NCBI GenBank assembly: GCA_964527385.1
Contig: CAZGPZ010000022.1
Span: 1 to 16,269, forward strand
DNA length: 16,269 nucleotides
Source of the DNA: JANWHZ01 sp964527385
Lineage (GTDB): Bacteria > Patescibacteriota > Saccharimonadia > Saccharimonadales > UBA4665
Reading direction: 5' to 3'
Shown: positions 6,859 through 13,572 of the stretch, one piece after another
Position numbering within the stretch: position 1 is the stretch's first letter
Layout of the letters: each line of letters starts with the position of its first letter
Notes under the pieces: generated by a model
The model's database searches: none
Seen by the model: the letters and a program-made list of their open reading frames with translations, nothing else
Told to the model about the DNA's origin: nothing
Made by a program: the position numbers and the translations under genes

Positions 6859-8055
6859 TTAATTCCACGTGCGCCACTGGATTGAGAACTGCCCGGTTAG
6901 CTGCTGGTTGTATTGTGAGACTTCAATCTGGTTGCCATTGACCGCTTCGACGTACATTGCATGTCCCCAAGCACCGGCCGTGCTGATCGCGACGTCGCCC
7001 GGTTCGGGGTACGTATATACCGGAACGCCGGCATTGCGGGCAGCTTGCACCCAATCTTTGGCATTGCCATAGAAGTATGGGGCGCCGCGTCCCGAATACG
7101 CTACTGCCCACGCGGCGTAGGAGACACACTGCCGGGTGCAGTAGCCCCATTGGTCGGGACCATCGCCGTCAACGCAGCCAGGCGCCGTGCTCATGCTGAA
7201 TGGCCAATTGGCGTATGGGTAGCCGCCGTTCGCGCCGGCGTTGATCGGGTCGCGCTTGATGGTACCCGGGAAACGGATAAAGTAGTATGCGGCGCTTAAG
7301 TTGTTGGCTGCTAGCTGCGCGGCGATGAGTTCCTGCAATTTCTGTTGGTTCTGGGAGACTTTAGTGTTATACGCGTTTTGCTGCGATTGGTTGTAATTGA
7401 GCAGGCTCTGCTGTTCGTAGCGGGCGTTCGCCAGCTGGGTTTCTTGGGTGTTCTCCGTAGTAAGCAATTGGTCAACCTGCTGTTTTTGCTTGGCTAACTC
7501 TTGTTGCAGCTCGGTAATTTCCGCGAGGGTATTTTGGATCTTGTTTTGGACGGCATTGCTGTACGTCGCGGCGTCAACGAAAGTACTGAGATCCTGGCTG
7601 GTCGCCAGCATTTCCACCGTGCTCATCTGCCCAGCGACATACATAGCTTTTAACGTTTCGCCCAGGATTGTTTTTTCGTAATCAAGCTTGGCCTGGGCGG
7701 CTACGATTTTCCCCTGCAAATCTGCCTGGCGGTGTTTGTTCAGGGATATCTGCTTTTCGATGCTGGCAATCTGCGACTCGAGCTTATGTATGGCGTCTTG
7801 GTAACTTGTCGCCTCGTTTTCCAGGTTAGCAAGCGAGTTGTTATCACTCGCGATCTGTTGTTGGCAATCAGTGATACTGCTGCAGCTTGATGTCGCCCGG
7901 ACAATGCCCGCCGACGCGCTGCCAAATATAAATACCAATGCCGCGACCATAAAAGGCGCGGATTTTGCCCGCCGTGTGAGCGGAGCCAGCAGATGAATTT
8001 GCTTTTTCATGTTGGTTTTGGTTAAACCTACTTTCAGCCTACCATATATGGCCAT
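6859..8055 (-). CDS. Secreted coiled-coil CHAP-domain peptidoglycan hydrolase (PcsB-like)
   Basis: Up to 398 residues. A basic N-terminus and a hydrophobic segment (about 35-52, ending ASAGIVRA) act as signal peptide or anchor. Residues 60-255 are Gln/Leu/Glu-rich coiled coil. A CHAP amidase/endopeptidase domain fills 275-398, with probable catalytic Cys310 (YCTRQCVSYAAW), His365 (WGHAMYVEAV) and an acidic or polar third residue near Glu370. Cys58/Cys64 and Cys294/Cys306 may form disulfides. The layout of signal, coiled coil and CHAP is that of PcsB, which in streptococci is activated by FtsEX through its coiled coil; here it follows ftsX directly, so the same partnership is likely. Start is uncertain: the ATG at 8055 has TAGTGT 6 nt upstream, while the ATG at 8010 (MKKQIHLL) gives a more typical signal peptide. 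Confidence 0.9.
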   Translation of the reverse strand: MAIYGRLKVGLTKTNMKKQIHLLAPLTRRAKSAPFMVAALVFIFGSASAGIVRATSSCSSITDCQQQIASDNNSLANLENEATSYQDAIHKLESQIASIEKQISLNKHRQADLQGKIVAAQAKLDYEKTILGETLKAMYVAGQMSTVEMLATSQDLSTFVDAATYSNAVQNKIQNTLAEITELQQELAKQKQQVDQLLTTENTQETQLANARYEQQSLLNYNQSQQNAYNTKVSQNQQKLQELIAAQLAANNLSAAYYFIRFPGTIKRDPINAGANGGYPYANWPFSMSTAPGCVDGDGPDQWGYCTRQCVSYAAWAVAYSGRGAPYFYGNAKDWVQAARNAGVPVYTYPEPGDVAISTAGAWGHAMYVEAVNGNQIEVSQYNQQLTGQFSIQWRTWN

Positions 8056-8064
8056 AGTTGTACA
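8036..8064 (-). promoter_or_regulatory. Weak candidate promoter for the CHAP hydrolase gene
   Basis: TGTACA (8059-8064), a 17-bp spacer and TAGGCT (8036-8041) preceded by TGG (extended -10 form). If real, transcription starts near 8029 and the protein must begin at the ATG at 8010. The -10 match is poor, so this is tentative; the gene may simply be read from ftsEX. Confidence 0.25.
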
Positions 8065-8126
8065 CTACCCCCGCTGTACGCTTAATGGACTGTTGGTTGG
8101 TGTTTGTGTTGGCAGGTTCGGACAAG

Positions 8127-9080
8127 TTACTTTGTCTTGAATTTCAGGTACCGCCTGGTCGCGATGGTGGATGATGCGGCACCTATTACTATACCTGCGG
8201 ATAGTTGGAGTGTCAAAAGCCGGAGGAAATTATCATAGAAATAGCTGTTGGCATAGCCGATGTCCAAAAGACCCAAACTGCTCGCCTGGAGCGTCGACGA
8301 CGCGACGACGAACAAAAGGTCGATGATGGCAATTGATATAAGCGCTGACAGCAGGCCGTAAATGATACTTTCGACGACAAACGGGCCACGGATATACCAC
8401 GTCGTCGCGCCGAGCAAGCGCATAATCGTGATCTCGTCACGGCGGTTAAAGATCGCCATTTGAATGGTATTGAAAATGATAAGCATAGAAACGAGCGTGA
8501 AGACAATGACGCCGATGACGCCGATCTGTTTGAGCACACTGGTAGCGTGGGCGATCTTGTCGATCGCCGCTTTGCGGTCGCCTGAATATGAGGTGCCCGC
8601 TTGCGGATCCTCCAGTTTCACAGTGTCTGGTTGGTTGAGGACCGCTTGGATTTGGTCGATCTTGGATGGGTCGACTGGATCGACCTGGATCGATGCAGGC
8701 AGCGGGTTGCCCGTCTCGTTGATCGCCTGGAGCAAATCCTTGTTGCCAGCATTCGCGGCACGGTACTCGGCAAGCGCTTGGTCTTTGGAAACATAGGCAA
8801 CGCCCTTTACTTGGCTGAGACCGCGCAAGCTGTCCATCAGCGCATTGCGCTGCTGTGCCGACACAGAGTCCTTCAGGTAGATCGATATGTTGATTTTGTC
8901 GGCGATCTGCGCGATGGTATGATTCAATGTCACGCTGCTGACGAGTGAAAATAGCACAATCGTGAGTGTCACGACCATCACTGCGATGGCAGCGATTGCC
9001 AAGCTGGCGTTGCGCGTAAAGTTCAGGGCTCCCGCCTTGGCAATACGCGACAACGTGATTAACCGCCGGCGCGCGCTCAT
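8127..9080 (-). CDS. ftsX: Cell-division ABC permease FtsX
   Basis: A 317-residue integral membrane protein that pairs with FtsE to couple ATP hydrolysis to activation of septal peptidoglycan hydrolases. Membrane helices are visible at about 25-49, 187-207, 236-260 and 287-306, with a large extracytoplasmic loop (50-185) between the first two, the standard FtsX topology. The loop holds NISIYLKDSVSAQQ and VKGVAYVSKDQALAEY, typical of the family's extracellular domain. After TM2 comes the family stretch FNTIQMAIFNRRDEITIMRLLGAT, which contacts the ATPase. The ATG overlaps the ftsE stop (ATGA), so the two are translationally coupled. The CHAP hydrolase gene downstream is the probable effector. 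Confidence 0.95.
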   Translation of the reverse strand: MSARRRLITLSRIAKAGALNFTRNASLAIAAIAVMVVTLTIVLFSLVSSVTLNHTIAQIADKINISIYLKDSVSAQQRNALMDSLRGLSQVKGVAYVSKDQALAEYRAANAGNKDLLQAINETGNPLPASIQVDPVDPSKIDQIQAVLNQPDTVKLEDPQAGTSYSGDRKAAIDKIAHATSVLKQIGVIGVIVFTLVSMLIIFNTIQMAIFNRRDEITIMRLLGATTWYIRGPFVVESIIYGLLSALISIAIIDLLFVVASSTLQASSLGLLDIGYANSYFYDNFLRLLTLQLSAGIVIGAASSTIATRRYLKFKTK

Positions 9081-9769
9081 GCTTTCCCCGCTGTATATTT
9101 AGCATTGGCACGGTCGCTGGCAACTGCGCCATGCTCGATCGTAACCACACGGCGCTGTAGTTTGTTAACAATTTCCTGGTTGTGCGTTGTAAGCATTACG
9201 GTCGTACCATATTGGTTGATCTTCTCTATAACACGGATGACATCCCACGCATGTTTCGGGTCCAGGTTGCCTGTCGGTTCATCTGCAATCAATATCTTCG
9301 GCTGCCGCGCGATAGCACGCGCGATAGCGACCCGCTGGCGCTCGCCGCCGGACAATTCCATTGGCATGCGTTTGGCTTTGTCAGCCAAGTTGACGATCTC
9401 CAGCACGCGCGGCACGGTGTGCTGGATCTCTCGCCGCCCCATGCCGACGATTTCCAGCGCAAACGCGACGTTCTCAGCGACCGTCCTATTGGGCAACAGC
9501 TTGAAATCCTGGAAAACGACACCGATTTTCCGTCGCAACAACGGTATGTCGCGGTCCTTCAGTTTGTCGTAATCAATCCCGCCGACGATGATCTTGCCGC
9601 TCGTTGGCCGCTCTTCGCGGGTTAGTAGCCGCATCAGCGTTGTCTTGCCCGCCCCGCTTTGGCCGACCACGATGACGAATTCGCCCTGCTCCACATGCAA
9701 GGAAACGCGGTCAAGCGCTGTGCCTACATTCTTGCTATAGGTTTTTGTTACCCTGTCCAATAAAATCAT
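9077..9769 (-). CDS. ftsE: Cell-division ATP-binding protein FtsE
   Basis: A 230-residue ABC ATPase, normal for FtsE. Motifs: Walker A GQSGAGKTT (36-44), Q-loop VVFQDFKLLP (84-93), signature LSGGERQ (139-145), Walker B ILIADE with catalytic Glu164, D-loop NLDP, and His196 in the TTHN switch. The phrases VFQDFKLL and EPTGNLDP are characteristic of FtsE. It binds FtsX on the cytoplasmic side and drives cell-wall hydrolase activation at division. The start ATG is preceded by an extended, perfect -10 (TGCTATAAT) exactly 7 nt away and by no Shine-Dalgarno, so it probably heads the ftsEX transcription unit on a leaderless mRNA. Confidence 0.97.
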   Translation of the reverse strand: MILLDRVTKTYSKNVGTALDRVSLHVEQGEFVIVVGQSGAGKTTLMRLLTREERPTSGKIIVGGIDYDKLKDRDIPLLRRKIGVVFQDFKLLPNRTVAENVAFALEIVGMGRREIQHTVPRVLEIVNLADKAKRMPMELSGGERQRVAIARAIARQPKILIADEPTGNLDPKHAWDVIRVIEKINQYGTTVMLTTHNQEIVNKLQRRVVTIEHGAVASDRANAKYTAGKA

Positions 9770-9785
9770 TAGCTCTATTATAGCA
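9770..9785 (-). promoter_or_regulatory. Extended -10 leaderless promoter of ftsE
   Basis: TGC-TATAAT (9777-9785 on the minus strand) is a perfect extended -10, then 7 nt (AGAGCTA) and the ATG at 9769. No -35 match is seen at 16-18 bp, which is common with extended -10 promoters. Confidence 0.65.
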
Positions 9786-9814
9786 ACCCAGGCACGGCAC
9801 CGGAAACGAAACGT

Positions 9815-10591
9815 CTACGCACTATTACGATTGCCCGCAACGGCAAAACTCATGATAGCTTGTGGATCATTCATAAAAGCTTCGGCGGCTTCCACGGCTT
9901 GTGCCCGGGCAACAGGATCAACCAATATTTGGTTCAAACCTCCGCACAGATGGGTTATAGCCGGCAGGAATTTATGCGCGATAACCGGCCTGCCGGAGGC
10001 TGCGTCAATATCAAGCACGTCGAGATGGCCACGCTGCAAAAGATGAGGGTCTATTTTGTATCCTTCTGCCTGTAGGCTTGCCAATACTTCCGGTCCAGTC
10101 ATTTCGCCAGGACGCTCAAGCAGCGTACGATACAAGGCCAAACGTGCGCTGACATTTTGGCCCAACATATGCTTGAGCGACATCGGCTCGCCTCCGCTGT
10201 TAGCCGCTGCCCCCAGAACAATGCCAAGCGCCGCCAGGTCGAGATCACGCTCAAATCCCGTGGATCTTGCGCGATAGGTCGTCGTAAACTGCCGTGAACC
10301 GGCAATGGTAGCATTTGTGTCTGACGCGACAAAGATTGCGATATCTGGTGTTCTTCGGTCATCAAATCCATTACCGATACGCTTGGCTTCTGATAGATCA
10401 GTCGCGCCTGGATGCGGAAGGTTCTGCGCTAATGTCGGCGCATCAACTGGCTCAGGGTGTGTCAGCAAGTACAAGTAAGCAAGTACTTGGCGGTTACTGG
10501 GGCAAATCATATTAAGCAGAACCTGCTGTCGCGCCTCAGGCGATAGCTCACCGAATGTCTCTTGAGGATTTCCAAGTGTATTTCCTGGCAT
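9815..10591 (-). CDS. Unknown 258-aa soluble protein, possibly with winged-helix-like segments
   Basis: I do not recognise this protein. No signal peptide or membrane segment is seen. Residues 18-58 (helical, with QVLAYLYLLTHPEPVDAPTLAQNL) and 148-208 (LALYRTLLERPG, TGPEVLASLQAEGY, then RGHLDVLDIDAASGRPVIAH) each read like helix-helix-helix plus a small hairpin, the outline of winged-helix DNA-binding folds. That would make it a tandem winged-helix regulator, but this is inference from pattern only. The middle (80-135) holds DIAIFVASDTNATIAG and a small-residue stretch ALGIVLGAAANSGG. It sits 45 bp upstream of ftsE in the same direction yet has its own promoter-like element, so co-transcription with ftsEX is possible but not required. 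Confidence 0.7.
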   Translation of the reverse strand: MPGNTLGNPQETFGELSPEARQQVLLNMICPSNRQVLAYLYLLTHPEPVDAPTLAQNLPHPGATDLSEAKRIGNGFDDRRTPDIAIFVASDTNATIAGSRQFTTTYRARSTGFERDLDLAALGIVLGAAANSGGEPMSLKHMLGQNVSARLALYRTLLERPGEMTGPEVLASLQAEGYKIDPHLLQRGHLDVLDIDAASGRPVIAHKFLPAITHLCGGLNQILVDPVARAQAVEAAEAFMNDPQAIMSFAVAGNRNSA

Positions 10592-10627
10592 GACCAGTAC
10601 AGTAACACGCCTTTTAGGTTAATGCAA
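10592..10627 (-). promoter_or_regulatory. Possible leaderless promoter of the unknown 258-aa gene
   Basis: TTGCAT (10622-10627), a 17-bp spacer and TACTGT (10599-10604), then 7 nt to the ATG at 10591. The -10 keeps only the TANNNT core. There is no Shine-Dalgarno before the ATG. Confidence 0.4.
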
Positions 10628-10639
10628 TCACTGCTTGGT

Positions 10640-11374
10640 TCAGTCGCGGCGACGAATGGTTATCGCGCCGAGCACGAGAACGCCGAGGCCCACGCCGGAA
10701 ACGATGGCAAGGTCTTTAGTAAGCGTGCCACTCCAACCAGTGTGGCTAGTGATATATCGCATCGCATCGACGCTGTAGGTCATCGGCATGATGTCGGCAA
10801 ACCATTGGAGCAACTTTGCCATGTGTTCGCGCGGCACGAAGAGCCCACAGGTCAGGAGTTGTGGGAAAATAAACACCGGCATGAATTGGACTGCCTGGAA
10901 TTCCGTCGACGCGAAAGCACTGACAAACAAACCCATAGCCGTACCGAGGAATGCCGCAGCGACCGCGCCGAGCATCATAAGCCATGCCCCGCCAATTACC
11001 GGCACGCCCAGAAAATCGATGACGACAATGCTCGCCACAAGCGCCTGGATAGCCGAGACAGCACTGAAAGCGACGGCGTAGCCGAGCACGAAATCGAGTT
11101 TCGAAAGCGGCATGCTCATGAGCCGGTCAAGCGTGCCGGCCGTACGCTCGCGCAAGGTGGTGATCGAAGCGACGAGGAACATGACCGTCAATGGAAAGAC
11201 GCCAAGCATGAGCGGCTCGATATGGTTGAATATTGTCGCCTGTCCTTGGAACACATACTTCACGAGGACTAATAACGCGCACGGCACAATGAAAATAAGC
11301 CCGAGCGTGCGCGGGTCGTTCCGGAGTTGCACCAGCACCCTGCTGGTGGTCGCGAACGTCCGGCGGGGATTCAT
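10640..11374 (-). CDS. ABC-2 type transporter permease
   Basis: A 244-residue membrane subunit of an ABC exporter. A short cytoplasmic N-terminus (FATTSRVLVQLRNDPRTLGLIF, as in DrrB/NodJ-type permeases) leads into about six hydrophobic segments: near 25-40, 57-72, 98-120, 128-155, 163-182 and 222-237. ERTAGTLDRLMSMPLSKLDFVLG after the second helix is the usual coupling region of ABC-2 permeases (E-R-x-x-G-T-L-E/D). The ATG overlaps the TGA of the ATPase gene (ATGA), so the two are coupled and presumably form one transporter. Substrate cannot be told from sequence; the family exports drugs, lipids or polysaccharides. Confidence 0.92.
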   Translation of the reverse strand: MNPRRTFATTSRVLVQLRNDPRTLGLIFIVPCALLVLVKYVFQGQATIFNHIEPLMLGVFPLTVMFLVASITTLRERTAGTLDRLMSMPLSKLDFVLGYAVAFSAVSAIQALVASIVVIDFLGVPVIGGAWLMMLGAVAAAFLGTAMGLFVSAFASTEFQAVQFMPVFIFPQLLTCGLFVPREHMAKLLQWFADIMPMTYSVDAMRYITSHTGWSGTLTKDLAIVSGVGLGVLVLGAITIRRRD

Positions 11375-12078
11375 CGCTTTGCCTCAACAAGCTTCAAGAA
11401 CGCGCCTTCTACCGTCTGGGAACCGGTTTGCTGGCATAACGCAGCCGGCGTGCCATGGGACAAGATTTTGCCCCGCCGGATAAGTAACAAGTCGTCGCAG
11501 CGGTTTGCTTCGTCCATGACGTGGCTAGAAATGAGCAATGTCGTGCCCTGCGCCGCAACATCACGGAAGATAGCCCACAACTTCTGGCGCAGTACCGGGT
11601 CAACGCCTACGGTTGGCTCGTCGAGTACGAGCAATTGCGGGTTACCCAGAAGCGCAATCGCTAGCGACACGCGTGATTTTTGCCCGCCGGAAAGAGTCGA
11701 ACCAAGCTGGTTCGCTTGGTCAAGCAAATCGACCTGCCGGAGCCGTGCGAATACTTCTTTGCCCCCAACCCCCAACATGCGCCCGAAATACCGCAAGTTC
11801 TCTTTGGTCGTCAAATCCCGGTAGATGGCCGCGCTTTGTGGCATGTACCCGATGTGACCACGCAACTTCGCGGATCCCGCTGGCTTGCCTAATACCGAGA
11901 CATTACCCTGCCCGACGCGTTGCCGCCCCACCACGACACGCATGAACGTCGTCTTGCCAGCCCCGGACGGTCCGAGCAAACCAACAATCTTGCCCGCCGG
12001 AATACCAGCGCTCACGTTTCGCAGCGCTTTCGTGACGCCAAGGCTGACCGAAACTCCTGACAAGTGAACGCTATACAT
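11371..12078 (-). CDS. ABC transporter ATP-binding protein (CcmA/DrrA-like)
   Basis: A 235-residue nucleotide-binding subunit partnering the ABC-2 permease just downstream. Motifs: Walker A GPSGAGKTT (36-44), Q-loop near YMPQSAAIYRDLT, signature LSGGQKS (129-135), Walker B LLVLDE (149-154) followed by PTVGVDP, and the switch His186 in SSHVMDEA. The PTVGVDP and SSHVMDEA forms are typical of the DrrA/CcmA exporter ATPases. Two ATGs lie close together (12084 and 12078). I chose 12078 because an extended -10 (TGCTAGCAT) ends exactly 7 nt before it, as at other starts here; the choice changes only two residues. Confidence 0.95.
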   Translation of the reverse strand: MYSVHLSGVSVSLGVTKALRNVSAGIPAGKIVGLLGPSGAGKTTFMRVVVGRQRVGQGNVSVLGKPAGSAKLRGHIGYMPQSAAIYRDLTTKENLRYFGRMLGVGGKEVFARLRQVDLLDQANQLGSTLSGGQKSRVSLAIALLGNPQLLVLDEPTVGVDPVLRQKLWAIFRDVAAQGTTLLISSHVMDEANRCDDLLLIRRGKILSHGTPAALCQQTGSQTVEGAFLKLVEAKR

Positions 12079-12094
12079 AACCATTATGCTAGCA
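12079..12094 (-). promoter_or_regulatory. Extended -10 leaderless promoter of the ABC operon
   Basis: TGC-TAGCAT (12086-12094 on the minus strand) is followed by 7 nt (AATGGTT) and the ATG at 12078. An alternative CATAAT overlaps but would place the start inside the coding region. Confidence 0.45.
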
Positions 12095-12127
12095 GAACAT
12101 AGGACCGCGAGGAAGCCACCGTACAGT

Positions 12128-12346
12128 TTACAGGCGTTGCTTCGCGCCGTCGTCTACGCCAGGAGTACCAGGAATGGATGTGCCTTCCGGGACGATCATC
12201 CTATCTTGCGGCGTGGCGGGTTGTCGAGGCAACTTCGCTTGTGGATAGCCGGGGGCATATTTATATGCGTCATGTGTCTCGGGGTATTCGTTCGGTAGCG
12301 GCACATTGGCCGTATCACCCTCGGGCAAAGAACGGTCATTGGGCAT
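12128..12346 (-). CDS. Small proline-rich protein of unknown function
   Basis: 72 residues from the ATG at 12346, polar and Pro/Asp/Tyr-rich (LPEGDTANVPLPNEYPETHD, YKYAPGYPQAKLPRQP, then IPGTPGVDDGAKQRL). There is no membrane segment, signal peptide or recognisable fold, and it is probably disordered. AAGGA sits 10 nt upstream of the ATG, slightly long for a Shine-Dalgarno. The frame stays open upstream to a TTG at 12406 and a GTG at 12385, so the protein could be up to 92 residues. It fills an otherwise empty gap between prfB and the ABC operon. The non-random composition and reading frame suggest a gene, but a spurious frame cannot be excluded. Confidence 0.5.
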   Translation of the reverse strand: MPNDRSLPEGDTANVPLPNEYPETHDAYKYAPGYPQAKLPRQPATPQDRMIVPEGTSIPGTPGVDDGAKQRL

Positions 12347-12457
12347 GGGATAAAGTTCCTTGAAACGAAGTATTTTTGAATGCACGATTTCCTGCTTTCT
12401 TATCAATTAATAACCACATTTATTTTAACCGCGGCCTGGGAACTTGGCAATCAGGGA

Positions 12458-13546
12458 CTAGGCAGACATCTCATATTCTAGGTACGCGTCGATAAATCCG
12501 TCCAAGCTGCCATTTAGCACGGCGTCGGTATCGCTCGTTTCGTGCCGCGTTCGAAGGTCCTTGACCTGCTTGTACGGGTGCAGGACATAGCTGCGGATCT
12601 GGTTGCCCCACGCTGCCTGTTCGTTTGGGCCTTTTAGCTCTGACACCTTTTCGGCATGCTGCTCGAGCTGCAGCTGGGCAAGCCGGGAACGCAAGATCGT
12701 CATTGCCGTTTCCTTGTTTTGAAGCTGGGAGCGCTCGTTTTGGATGGCGACCACGATACCGGTCGGCAGGTGGGTTATGCGCACCGCAGAATCCGTCGTA
12801 TTGACGCTTTGCCCGCCGTGGCCGCCGCTGCGGAAAACGTCGATTTTCAAATCTTTCTCGTCGATTACGACGTCGTCAGGGGCATCGATTTTCGGCATTA
12901 CTTCTACTTTGGCGAATGAGGTTTGGCGCAGGTTGTCGGCATTAAATGGACTCAAGCGCACCAGCCGGTGCACGCCGTGCTCGCTTTTTAATTTTCCATA
13001 TATGAAGTCGTCGCCGGCTATTTCGATGGTCACGCTTTTAAGCCCCGCCTCGTCGCCTGGCGAGTCTTCGATATTGGTTATCTTATAGTTGTGCTGCTCA
13101 GCCCAGCGGACGTACATGCGGAGCAACATTTGCGCCCAATCTTGTGCGTCGGTGCCACCGGCGCCGGCGTGTATGCTGACAATCGCGTCATGGTCATCAT
13201 ATGGACCGCCTAGCTTCAATTCATTTTTCAGCGCTTCGAAACCGGCTTGCAGTTCGCCAATCTGCTCAGTTAGGTCCACCTCTAGGCTTGGGTCGTTCAT
13301 ATTGGCAAGCTCCAACGCGTCAGTGACGCCGCGCCGCAAACGCAACCAGGGCTCCAACCGCCGTTTCAACGCAGCTTGCATCTTGCTGGCCGCCTGCGCT
13401 GCCTGGACATCCTGCCAGAAATCCGGCGCGGCCATCTGTTTGTCCAATTCCTCAAGTTGGCGCGCTTTATCGTCCAAGCCAAGTTGGGCATACGCTGCCG
13501 TAACCGCCGCCTGCAGACCTTTCAGTATGTCTTGTATCTGTTCCAC
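12458..13546 (-). CDS. prfB: Peptide chain release factor 2
   Basis: A 362-residue class I release factor ending translation at UGA and UAA. The N-terminal helical domain holds the family's MAAPDFW segment. The codon-recognition domain has the RF2-specific tripeptide SPF (199-201, in VRLSPFNADN), and the catalytic GGQ is at 244-246 (SGGHGGQSVN), followed by SAVRITHLPTGIV. The start is GTG at 13546, with GGAG 4 nt upstream; it lies 26 nt after the M16 stop. An in-frame ATG at 13621 would give 25 extra, non-conserved residues inside the M16 gene. The frame runs uninterrupted, so the autoregulatory +1 frameshift (in-frame UGA near codon 25) of many RF2 genes is absent. Confidence 0.95.
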   Translation of the reverse strand: MEQIQDILKGLQAAVTAAYAQLGLDDKARQLEELDKQMAAPDFWQDVQAAQAASKMQAALKRRLEPWLRLRRGVTDALELANMNDPSLEVDLTEQIGELQAGFEALKNELKLGGPYDDHDAIVSIHAGAGGTDAQDWAQMLLRMYVRWAEQHNYKITNIEDSPGDEAGLKSVTIEIAGDDFIYGKLKSEHGVHRLVRLSPFNADNLRQTSFAKVEVMPKIDAPDDVVIDEKDLKIDVFRSGGHGGQSVNTTDSAVRITHLPTGIVVAIQNERSQLQNKETAMTILRSRLAQLQLEQHAEKVSELKGPNEQAAWGNQIRSYVLHPYKQVKDLRTRHETSDTDAVLNGSLDGFIDAYLEYEMSA

Positions 13547-13572
13547 GTTACTCCAAGTATACCAGGATACGT

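Noticed and set aside
8041..8050. CCATATATGG, a CArG-box-like palindrome before the CHAP gene.
   Set aside because: CArG boxes are eukaryotic SRF sites; a single AT-rich palindrome overlapping the possible start region is not enough to call an operator.
8115..8140. Small inverted repeat (GACAA/TTGTC) at the ftsX stop as a terminator.
   Set aside because: Only 5 bp of stem with no T-run after it; the CHAP gene may well be read from ftsEX.
10562..11272. A 236-codon open frame on the plus strand, antisense to the ABC permease and part of the 258-aa gene.
   Set aside because: Its product is a charged, His/Arg/Glu-rich string without a domain, while the opposite strand encodes a clear ABC-2 permease.
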